Part shown: positions 33,317 through 39,288 of the stretch, one piece after another
Numbering within the stretch: the first letter of the stretch is position 1
How the letters are laid out: each line of letters begins with the position of its first letter
Source: Flavobacteriaceae bacterium
GTDB taxonomy: Bacteria; Bacteroidota; Bacteroidia; Flavobacteriales; Flavobacteriaceae
Reading direction: 5' to 3'
NCBI GenBank assembly: GCA_947457105.1
Contig: CANGUP010000007.1
Location: forward strand, 1-39,288
Length of the DNA stretch: 39,288 nt
Translations under genes and position numbers: made by a program
Notes under the pieces: model-generated
Seen by the model: the letters and a program-made list of their open reading frames with translations, nothing else
Told to the model about the DNA's origin: nothing
Databases searched by the model: none

Positions 33317-33718
33317 TTAGATTGGAAAGTTGTCTATTAAAATTGCTTCTGCGGGGTCAGGGATGAAACAGACATCTATGCGTTTAATTTTACTCTTTTG
33401 ACTTTTTATCAAAAGTGAAACTTGTCTTATGCCGTCTTTTGTTACTTGAGTAATTACTATTCCCGGTTTGTTTTGTAAGGAAGGATGCAATGTCAATTCA
33501 GCTGTTATATTCATTGGTTCTGAATCCATTACAGCTTTAATAGCCTGAAATTTTGAGTGTAGATAAGAAAGATATGATTCTTTACCCTTTATAGGTATTA
33601 ATACCCATTGTGATTCATATATTAAATCATCAGCTAAAATTGATTCAATGTAACTAATATCCAGACTATTCCAGCTCTTGGCTATCAATTTTAAATTATC
33701 TATTTCGTGGTTTGACAT
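33317..33718 (-). CDS. NTF2/SnoaL-like fold protein
   Basis: 133 residues with the usual outline of an NTF2-like cone fold: two N-terminal helices (NLKLIAKSWNSLDISYIESI), the strand LADDLIYESQWVLIPIKGKE with the conserved Ile-x-Gly-Lys turn, a helix SYLSYLHSKFQAIKAVM, then beta-strands ITAELTLH, PGIVITQVT and RQVSLLIKSQ. Such folds serve as enzymes, binding domains or immunity proteins. No catalytic residues can be assigned. It starts right after an intergenic hairpin and is followed 12 bases later by the DUF4258-like gene, suggesting a two-gene unit. Confidence 0.6.
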   Translation of the reverse strand: MSNHEIDNLKLIAKSWNSLDISYIESILADDLIYESQWVLIPIKGKESYLSYLHSKFQAIKAVMDSEPMNITAELTLHPSLQNKPGIVITQVTKDGIRQVSLLIKSQKSKIKRIDVCFIPDPAEAILIDNFPI

Positions 33719-33807
33719 ACTAGTTATTCTTTTTTTGTTTCACCAATCCGATTATCAGTTTGATGATGCAAATTTAGAACGACTAATATTTTTTAGAGAA
33801 TATTTGC

Positions 33808-33833
33808 AACCTTGCAAAAGTTTTTACAAGGTT
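33808..33833 (-). terminator. Hairpin after the Cys4/winged-helix-like gene
   Basis: AACCTTG and CAAGGTT pair perfectly across a 12-base AT-rich centre (AAAA opposite TTTT can extend the stem). It lies 6 bases past the stop of the 370-residue gene on the minus strand. There is no long T-run after it. A factor-independent terminator or transcript-stabilising hairpin is likely. Confidence 0.55.
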
Positions 33834-33839
33834 ATAAAG

Positions 33840-34952
33840 CTAATACCTTATATCAATAAGATTTTGTGAGATATTTATTTTGAAGGGTTTTCCACGATCG
33901 CCCTCTATTCGATAGAATTGTGCTAAAGGTTCTCCTAGAAGTTCAGAGATAATTTTATTTAGCTTATTTTTCTTTTGGCTAAAAGAACCACCATAAGGGT
34001 TAACTAAATCATCAATCCTTGATTCTAGAACTGCATTAGTGTCATCTATAGATAAATTTGAGAACTTTCTATATAGTGATAAGAGTTCCGCTTTAAAGTC
34101 ATTTAATTCATTTAATTTAACACCTTCATTGTGTTTTAAATAAAAAACATAAAGTGTTTTAAACAGCGGATTAAGGCGAATTTCAAGATAATTGAGATTA
34201 GGCAATAAAATTTTATTGTTTTTTTCAACAATAATTGGAACTGGATCTATTTTTTTTCTGAACCGTTGCTTAAATGATAATTCATTTCTTATGCCATTAA
34301 ATATTTCATAAACTTGATTTAACAAATTATCATCGATTTTTTCTTCAATAATTTTATCAGCGCAATCTGGACAAATATTTCCTGTCTGAAGTTTAATTAT
34401 GATACTTTCTTTGTTGATACAAAAATCATTCATGCAACCTATAGATGGTTCGTGAACATATTTGTTAGGAATATTTATTATGTCAACATTCATTAAAGAT
34501 TGCATTATGTTTTCAATTACTTGATAAGCAATCGGGTATTTTGAATTAATTTTTGTGTAATTTTCCCATTCAACCGTATGAACGAAAATATTTTTTGAGT
34601 CATCAGCTGCACTGAACCAGTTCAAAGCATTTTTCCTTTTTGTAAGTAGTACAACAAAATCATCATTTTCAATTTTGGAATGTTGTCTATAAAAAACGCA
34701 CAAAGAAAAAAGCTCTCGCCAACTCAACGGATTCCCTTTATTAGCGTCAAATTTAATAGCTGTTTGATTTGAAGGATATTTAAAATTGTGATATGGAAAT
34801 AGATTGTAACTAAGAAAATAGAATTCATTCTTATCAAACTCATAGTCTGAAGAAATAAATTTCAAAGGACCATCAAAGGAGTTTAGAAAATCTATTGCCT
34901 CTCTAAAATCTTCAATATCGTATTCAGGTGTTTTTATGAGATGAACTTTCAT
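33840..34952 (-). CDS. Unknown protein with Cys4 motif and winged-helix-like C-terminus
   Basis: 370 residues. Residues 1-165 are an alpha/beta region with VVLLTKRKNALNWFSAADDS and NIFVHTVEWENY. Then comes EPSIGCMNDFCINKESIIIK with C173 and C178, and GNICPDCADK with C194 and C197, a likely zinc-binding Cys4 knuckle. The C-terminal 60 residues (KKNKLNKIISELLGEPLAQF, then GDRGKPFKINISQNLI) look like a winged helix with a Gly-Asp-Arg-Gly turn. I have a loose memory of the NDFC...K...ICPDC pattern in other unnamed bacterial proteins. There is no HExxH, so a metalloprotease call is not supported. It is followed by a hairpin and preceded by a truncated gene copy. Confidence 0.65.
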   Translation of the reverse strand: MKVHLIKTPEYDIEDFREAIDFLNSFDGPLKFISSDYEFDKNEFYFLSYNLFPYHNFKYPSNQTAIKFDANKGNPLSWRELFSLCVFYRQHSKIENDDFVVLLTKRKNALNWFSAADDSKNIFVHTVEWENYTKINSKYPIAYQVIENIMQSLMNVDIINIPNKYVHEPSIGCMNDFCINKESIIIKLQTGNICPDCADKIIEEKIDDNLLNQVYEIFNGIRNELSFKQRFRKKIDPVPIIVEKNNKILLPNLNYLEIRLNPLFKTLYVFYLKHNEGVKLNELNDFKAELLSLYRKFSNLSIDDTNAVLESRIDDLVNPYGGSFSQKKNKLNKIISELLGEPLAQFYRIEGDRGKPFKINISQNLIDIRY

Positions 34953-35034
34953 TAGTTATGAGTGTAAATTAGATTTTCAGTAGTCGTATTTTTTTTGGTT
35001 CTCAAATTGCATTAGCAATATAATATATTCTTTT

Positions 35035-35124
35035 CTATAGGTTAATCAATAAATAAGGAAAACCAGTTTCATCATAATAAGCTTTTATAAAATCAGTAGT
35101 CTCTTTGTGAAAAATTTTTTCCAT
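35035..35124 (-). pseudogene. Truncated duplicate of the 112-residue gene
   Basis: A 29-codon frame reads MEKIFHKETTDFIKAYYDET then GFPYLLINL before a stop. Its first 22 residues match the 112-residue protein at 32387-32725 (MEQIFEKATTDFIKAYYDET), with only about seven base differences over 68 bases; then the similarity ends abruptly. It starts 8 bases after the stop of the 295-residue gene, so a full copy probably once followed that gene and was lost by deletion. Confidence 0.75.
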
Positions 35125-35132
35125 GCTTCAAA

Positions 35133-36020
35133 TTAATTTTTAGTATAACCGCTCAGAAAAGTTAAAAATCTACCAGCATCCTCTTGGGGAGTACCCTCAA
35201 ATTCCTCAAGTAATTCAATCGAAAACTCACATTTTGCTTCAAATAAATCAATTACTTTCCCAAAAAAAACAATTTTGTAGTCAGTTAAAATCCCATTCAA
35301 ATCCGCGGTAAAATTTTCAGGTAAATTTTCGTAAATCCAAGCGCTAAAATAATTATCATAAACCTTTTTTATATCCTTAAATGTTTCAACAGCAATTGTT
35401 GTATAATCTTGATTTATATAGTCTAATAATACTAAGGCGGGGACTATTGTTTCCCAATCTTCAATAGTATTTATAAAGTAAAATCCACCACAACCTAAAG
35501 CATCTTCCATAAAAATAGCATAGCCTTCTTTTGTAGGTTGAATCAATGTGGCATTGTATAATATGGTTTCATAATTTTCAAAATCTACAAAGCAATTCTC
35601 AAAATCCTTCTTAAATGTTTCAGAAGGCTTTAAAATGGGCGTGTAGTTCATATCCAAACCAATAAAAACAGTACTTGATATGGGTCCACAAGCAATACCT
35701 GAATTGCAAATTTCAAATAAAACATAATTGGCTTTATCGTTCAATTTGATATGTACTAGAATATCAAAAGCTTTTGCCTCATCTGAATAATCATATTTAA
35801 ATTTATGATTATCATGCATTCCTTTACTTATTTCATCTAGAGCTTCATTATATAGAAGTTCTATTTCTGGTGTAGGGTTTATTAAATCTCCACCTTCGAT
35901 GTCTATAAAATGAAATAGGGTAGCAGGTGAGGAGTGATAATGATCTTCAGATAGTAGTTGTTCTCCAGTTACAGGACAAAAAAAAGTTGTTTGGCTTAAT
36001 TCAAGAGGTATAATTTGCAT
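35133..36020 (-). CDS. Hypothetical 295-residue cytoplasmic protein
   Basis: An acidic soluble protein with no signal peptide. It opens MQIIPLELSQTTFFCPVTGE with a single-CxxxG turn, then SPATLFHFIDIEGGD, a long helix NEALDEISKGMH, and a strand-rich middle with YVLFEICNSGIACGPISSTV. The ending (FSIELLEEFEGTPQEDAGRF) is typical of a helical tail. I do not recognise the family; I have a vague memory of similar Bacteroidota hypothetical proteins starting with an FCPVTG motif. It is followed directly by the truncated copy of the 112-residue gene, so the pair may once have formed a unit. Its function is unknown; an immunity or stress role would only be a guess. Confidence 0.7.
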   Translation of the reverse strand: MQIIPLELSQTTFFCPVTGEQLLSEDHYHSSPATLFHFIDIEGGDLINPTPEIELLYNEALDEISKGMHDNHKFKYDYSDEAKAFDILVHIKLNDKANYVLFEICNSGIACGPISSTVFIGLDMNYTPILKPSETFKKDFENCFVDFENYETILYNATLIQPTKEGYAIFMEDALGCGGFYFINTIEDWETIVPALVLLDYINQDYTTIAVETFKDIKKVYDNYFSAWIYENLPENFTADLNGILTDYKIVFFGKVIDLFEAKCEFSIELLEEFEGTPQEDAGRFLTFLSGYTKN

Positions 36021-36235
36021 AAAAGAGGATTTAATACTAATTTATTCTGTTTTTATGATGCAAATTTATATGATATGTTCGTCAAAAAATGTCTAGTTTA
36101 TAAATTAATAAAGCAAACATTAATTTCATTAACTTGTTGTTTGTAAATAAATTAATTGATATTCAATATTTTTATTTGTCTATTAAAAATAACTGTAATA
36201 AAGTTGTAGAGTGTTGTCATATTGAATTTTTATGT

Positions 36236-36820
36236 TTACTCGATCACTACAATTTCGTAACTGTTTTGATAGGTAATCAATGTTTCTTTTTTCTTGAAAA
36301 CCATTTTTGCATGTTGATGTGTAATATTGTCAAGAAGCAAATGATTATTAATCTCCAGTAGTGAAAAGGTTAAATCATCCATTGAGAAGTTATCTACCAC
36401 TGTTTCATAAGAACCAATAAAGCCCTTTTCTTTTTGTTCGATGTAAACACCCGGAGCATTTATTTTTGTTATGATAACGTTCTTTACCTGATATAAAGGA
36501 AATAAGTATTGACTAGGTTCTAAGTTAGGAATATTTATTTTTTCTGTTTTTTTACCGTTGACCCAAAATTCGATTTGATGACTTGAGTTATGCATTAAAC
36601 CACTAACTTCTTTGCACGGCAGTTTATCTATATTAGGAATTGTGTTTAATCGTAGATGATGGTAAAAAAACGGGTCTAATAAGGCTTGATGCAAAGGAAG
36701 TTTCAATCTTGAAGCAATATTTTCAAAATACTCCTGTTCAATAGTGTTTAAGAGCACTTTCTTTAAAGTCCATAACTCTCCAAAAAGGTTGATTTTGAGT
36801 TTTTGGAGAGCAGTATTCAT
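36236..36820 (-). CDS. Hypothetical 194-residue protein
   Basis: It has a helical N-terminus (LFGELWTLKKVLLNTIEQEY) and a beta-rich centre with IEFWVNGKKTEKINIPNLEP and VKNVIITKINAPGVYIEQKE. There is no signal peptide, membrane segment or known motif. It is flanked by 215 and 266 bases of AT-rich sequence in which I see no further gene, so it is probably a single-gene transcript. An overlapping ORF on the other strand (36134-36361) has a less protein-like composition and was not accepted. Its function is unknown. Confidence 0.65.
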   Translation of the reverse strand: MNTALQKLKINLFGELWTLKKVLLNTIEQEYFENIASRLKLPLHQALLDPFFYHHLRLNTIPNIDKLPCKEVSGLMHNSSHQIEFWVNGKKTEKINIPNLEPSQYLFPLYQVKNVIITKINAPGVYIEQKEKGFIGSYETVVDNFSMDDLTFSLLEINNHLLLDNITHQHAKMVFKKKETLITYQNSYEIVVIE

Positions 36821-37086
36821 CAGATTAATTCCTAAATTTTAATAGACATCTTTATATAAATAACCGACTAAATTACAATTGCAATAATCTCAAAGTTCTA
36901 CTATTTAATTACTTGCAAATAAATTAAAATTTATTATTTAGTAGTCAAGAATTGTTTACCAATTAGTAGTTGTCATTTCGGTAACAAATCGATCATTAGT
37001 TTTAATTTAGGACTGAAAAATTGTATTCCATTTGTTTAGACCATTGAAGAAGTAACTTTCTCATCGTAATAAATATATCCTTCGTA

Positions 37087-37506
37087 TTATCTAATCAAAC
37101 AAACAATTGCCCATTTCTCTGGAATACCTTCAAAATAATAAACCGAAGTTCCGTACTTATCTTTTACGCGAAGATATTGTCCATCTACAAAATAGAGCGC
37201 TTGTCCATATTTGTCTTTTTGTCTTATAGTTTGCCCATCAAAAAAGTACACAGCAGTTCCATATTTGTCTTTAATCCGAATCGTGTTTCCATCTAGAAAA
37301 TAGAGTGATTCACCATATTTATCTTTAACTTTAATAGTTTGGCCATCAATATAATAAAGCGATTTGCCATATTTGTCTTTAGATTTCAATGTTAAACCAT
37401 CAATATATACAATTGCCTGTCCGTACTTGTCTTTCTGTTTAATACTTTGAGCCTGTGCTGTCATTTGTAAGATGAGTATTGTTATTACTATTAAGATTTT
37501 TTTCAT
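37087..37506 (-). CDS. Secreted protein of six 18-residue KDKYG repeats
   Basis: 139 residues. Residues 1-19 are a signal peptide (MKKILIVITILILQMTAQA, probably cleaved before Gln20). The rest is a tandem array with KDKYG starting at residues 25, 43, 61, 79, 97 and 115. The unit is KDKYG-x-(A/S)-(I/L/V)-Y-(Y/F)-x-DG-(Q/N)-T-(I/L)-x-x. A regular beta-hairpin per unit, stacked as a solenoid or sheet like WG or MORN repeats, is likely. The protein should be periplasmic or exported. The last repeat degenerates into a short tail EKWAIVCLIR. It follows the other secreted gene by 18 bases, so they form a unit. Its function is unknown. Confidence 0.8.
   Translation of the reverse strand: MKKILIVITILILQMTAQAQSIKQKDKYGQAIVYIDGLTLKSKDKYGKSLYYIDGQTIKVKDKYGESLYFLDGNTIRIKDKYGTAVYFFDGQTIRQKDKYGQALYFVDGQYLRVKDKYGTSVYYFEGIPEKWAIVCLIR
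37123..37434 (-). repeat. Coding tandem repeat, about six units of 54 bp
   Basis: The six KDKYG units are encoded by 54-base repeats. On the + strand the recurrent word is TTTGTCTTT or a close variant. The units differ at many third positions, so the array has diverged. Copy number may vary between strains by slippage or recombination. Confidence 0.8.
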
Positions 37507-37524
37507 ATTTATTATTTTTATTTT

Positions 37525-38127
37525 TTAATCGCAGGGACTATATAAACGATAGCAACCTTTGCTAAAACCTTTTCTAATTTCGTCCTCCATATTAATCATT
37601 GACTTGATATTTCCTTTTGAGTCAGCATTGATTATTTTTGCCATTAAGAAATCATCATCTAAAAAAACCAGAACAATAAATGATGGTTCTGTTATCTGAT
37701 AATATCCTCCAAATCTAGGACACTTTCTATCAAAATCTACCAAAATCATTTGATCATAATAGTATAGTGATATATAACTTTCCCATGTATTAGGGATAGA
37801 TTTTGTAGGTGTAAATAATACTTTTTCATCATATTTTTTATCTCTCACTACTTTAAGACATTCGTAGTAATATGTACAACCATGATTAACCACATTATCA
37901 TTGTAGTCTCCCAATTCATATGTTTTTAATTCATGCTTTTCAGTTCCTAATACTAAAAATTTTATTCGGCCTGTACTTTTCGGACCAAAATGTGTCGATA
38001 AAAACCCACTTGAATACCCAATATCAATGGCGTTTGACGTAAATACATTGTACTTTTTACTTTGTGCTTCAAGAGATAAACATAGAAGCAAACTTAAACC
38101 CGTAATCATAAACGATAACTTTCTCAT
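37525..38127 (-). CDS. Secreted hypothetical protein, 200 residues
   Basis: Residues 1-21 are a signal peptide (MRKLSFMITGLSLLLCLSLEA, probably cleaved before Gln22). The Cys at 16 lacks a proper lipobox (Leu precedes it), so export by signal peptidase I is more likely than a lipoprotein. The mature part is basic and Tyr-rich, with CTYYYECLK, YISLYYYDQMILVDFDRK, a strand PSFIVLVFLDDDFLMAKI, and four Cys (CTYYYEC, CPRF and CYRLYSPC regions) that could pair. No family is recognised. It is the upstream gene of the pair with the repeat protein, which begins 18 bases after its stop, so they may act together in the envelope. Confidence 0.7.
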   Translation of the reverse strand: MRKLSFMITGLSLLLCLSLEAQSKKYNVFTSNAIDIGYSSGFLSTHFGPKSTGRIKFLVLGTEKHELKTYELGDYNDNVVNHGCTYYYECLKVVRDKKYDEKVLFTPTKSIPNTWESYISLYYYDQMILVDFDRKCPRFGGYYQITEPSFIVLVFLDDDFLMAKIINADSKGNIKSMINMEDEIRKGFSKGCYRLYSPCD

Positions 38128-38215
38128 AATAAATAATAATTAAGATTAATAAATAATGTCAGAGTTAGTTATGTTTCATAGCGCTTCTATTTAATTTAAT
38201 TAGTGAATAAATGGT

Positions 38216-38833
38216 TTATTGAGTTAACAAACTTGGATGAACAACTGCTTCAATAGGTTTGCCAAATAAGTTAAAATTCGGAATGTCTAAAGGTTCAACA
38301 GTTAAATAAGCTTTTGATTCTTGATTAGCTAAATAAAAACTTCGTAACTCCATTAATAATTGACCTAGAACATTAATACCTTCAAATTCATTTGAATTGG
38401 TTTTACTTACCATTGTACCCCAAAACTTATCTTTATGACTTACTTCAACAATTGGTTTTGTTCCAGACTTTTTTAATAAATGACCAAAACCATTTGGATT
38501 ACATGCTAATTTTACTCTCAAACACCAATACATAATCGCTACTTTTTCTTTCTCAAAATCGGTTCTTGTACACTTTAGTCTATGAGGTTTTGACTTCATT
38601 TTAGCCGCCATTGGACTCTTTTGTTTTATTATTTCTTCCTGAATATCAGGAAAATCCGGAAATCTACAGGCTTGATATAAGGCTTCAGAAGTTAAGATTC
38701 TTCTTTTATTGACTAGTAATGGATATACAATTCCTTTCATATTGGACAAACCACCCCATTCGGTATCTACTTTTTGAAACCAACAAGAATCTTTTTTAAA
38801 ATAGGTTTGGTGATTGAAATTTACATTTTGCAT
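38216..38833 (-). CDS. NADAR-family protein (YbiA-like ADP-ribosyl hydrolase)
   Basis: 205 residues with the NADAR outline: EWGGLSNMKG near the start, the catalytic-region Glu in LTSEALYQACRFPD (E50), PMAAKMKSKPHRLKC, VAIMYWCLRVKLACNP, KFWGTM (W138, G139) and the closing NVLGQLLMELRS. Members cleave N-glycosidic bonds; some remove ADP-ribose from guanine in DNA and act as antitoxin partners to DarT-like toxins, while YbiA acts on riboflavin-pathway intermediates. No DarT-like gene is in the window, so the substrate is open. The ATG at 38833 is preceded by a near-palindrome at 38881-38897. Confidence 0.85.
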   Translation of the reverse strand: MQNVNFNHQTYFKKDSCWFQKVDTEWGGLSNMKGIVYPLLVNKRRILTSEALYQACRFPDFPDIQEEIIKQKSPMAAKMKSKPHRLKCTRTDFEKEKVAIMYWCLRVKLACNPNGFGHLLKKSGTKPIVEVSHKDKFWGTMVSKTNSNEFEGINVLGQLLMELRSFYLANQESKAYLTVEPLDIPNFNLFGKPIEAVVHPSLLTQ

Positions 38834-38880
38834 ACTTCTCTTTATCTATTAGATTTATAAACTTTATTAAAACTATTACG

Positions 38881-38897
38881 CTCTATATTATAAAGAG
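38881..38897. promoter_or_regulatory. Near-perfect 17-bp palindrome upstream of the NADAR gene
   Basis: CTCTATATTATAAAGAG is self-complementary at seven of eight positions around its central base and lies 48 bases before the NADAR start. It could be an operator or the base of a short hairpin. Chance is not excluded in such AT-rich DNA. Confidence 0.25.
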
Positions 38898-38950
38898 AGA
38901 TATTTAATATTTTGTGACAAAAAAGCTGTTATTTTTTTAATGCTAAAACA

Positions 38951-39088
38951 TCAGGAGCATTGCATAAACTTTCGATGAGATAAGGCAGCCGTTACAATAT
39001 CTTTATCTGCCAGATATTTTTTAGGTACTGTTTTTAAAGCATTAAAATCTTGCACGATTGCTTTTAGATATTTTGTTTTTTCTGACAT
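38951..39088 (-). pseudogene. Broken DUF4116-type fragment
   Basis: A 45-codon frame starts MSEKTKYLKAIVQDFNALKT and contains KKYLADKDIVTAALSHRKFM before an early stop. In the neighbouring frame, sequence directly after reads APDVLALKK and stops, as the end of a DUF4116 repeat would. A one-base shift or an internal deletion has therefore disrupted the unit. DUF4116 is a repeat found in bacterial and large-virus proteins of unknown function. Confidence 0.5.
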
Positions 39089-39136
39089 ATTGCATAAAAA
39101 ATAATGAAAAGTCTTGAGCGTAGGGAGTTATACCAA

Positions 39137-39288
39137 TTATTTTACTCTTAACGCCAATATATCTGGATCATTTTTAAGCCTTTCGCTGGCATATTCTATC
39201 AGTTTATAATTTTTACTTACAGCTAATAAAACCAAATCTTTATCATCTTTAAATTCTTTCGAAAAGTGGTATAGTGCAAATTCACCAC
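39137..39288 (-). CDS. 3' end of a DUF4116-repeat gene, cut by the window edge
   Basis: Only the last 49 residues and the stop are inside the window; the start lies beyond position 39288. The reading frame ends FKDDKDLVLLAVSKNYKLIE then YASERLKNDPDILALRVK. It fits the DUF4116 repeat pattern (D-K-x-V-x-x-A-V, then L-x-x-A-S-x-x-L-x-x-D). The broken fragment at 38951-39088 downstream is related, so the two may come from one duplicated gene. Confidence 0.65.
   Translation of the reverse strand, partial: GEFALYHFSKEFKDDKDLVLLAVSKNYKLIEYASERLKNDPDILALRVK

Noticed and set aside
33840..34952. Metalloprotease (archaemetzincin-like) function for the Cys4 protein
   Set aside because: No HExxH motif is present. 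The Cys residues alone do not support a protease.
36134..36361. 75-codon plus-strand ORF overlapping the 194-residue gene
   Set aside because: It overlaps a better ORF, has an odd Cys/Phe-rich composition and no recognisable motif.
37123..37434. Possible CRISPR array or non-coding tandem repeat
   Set aside because: The 54-base units are in frame and encode a regular peptide repeat after a signal peptide. There are no unique spacers.
37525..38127. Lipoprotein call for the 200-residue secreted protein
   Set aside because: The only N-terminal Cys (16) is preceded by Leu-Leu-Leu and lies inside the hydrophobic core, so it does not fit a lipobox. Cleavage at LEA-Q is more likely.

Overview
The window is AT-rich (a little over 30 % G+C by eye) and looks like a Bacteroidota chromosome, most likely a flavobacterium. 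The signs are proteins rich in Lys, Ile and Asn, weak Shine-Dalgarno sequences, several TAnnTTTG-type -7 promoter boxes, and a decayed copy of a protein family I know only from that phylum. There is no rRNA, tRNA, CRISPR array or recognisable insertion sequence. Most of the window is DNA-processing and defence-like accessory content.

Left part, + strand (about 237-15321): a WYL-domain regulator is followed by a tight run sbcD, sbcC, an unknown gene X, recD, recC, recB. All three RecBCD subunits are complete by motif, and RecB keeps its C-terminal nuclease residues. Gene X, between sbcC and recD, is broken into two frames at a run of nine T. The cluster joins two end-processing nuclease machines under what looks like one regulator. 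Then comes a short + strand unit with a sirtuin and a 100-residue unknown.

Middle part, - strand (about 27834 down to 16546): a compact operon of six main genes plus a possible 36-codon gene. In transcription order it encodes a cN-I-like 5'-nucleotidase, a 1390-residue GIY-YIG/SF2 helicase/N6-adenine methyltransferase fusion, a 310-residue methylase-related partner, a DUF262/HNH (GmrSD-like) protein, an NT5C-like deoxyribonucleotidase, the 36-codon ORF coupled by ATGA, and a UvrD/HelD-like SF1 helicase. It reads as a composite restriction system with two nucleotidases and is the best candidate here for an incompletely described defence system. Upstream lie a gene remnant, a strong hairpin, and a solitary 1222-residue RecQ-like helicase with long unrecognised extensions.

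Right part, - strand (38833 down to 32387): small, mostly unrecognised genes. They include a DUF4258-like protein, an NTF2-like protein, a Cys4/winged-helix-like protein, two secreted proteins (one with six 18-residue repeats) and a NADAR-family ADP-ribosyl hydrolase. A 29-codon duplicate of the start of the 112-residue gene, and broken DUF4116 pieces at the right edge, show a region turning over by duplication and decay, as is usual for immunity or effector-associated islands. Family names come from motif recognition only; no database search was made.
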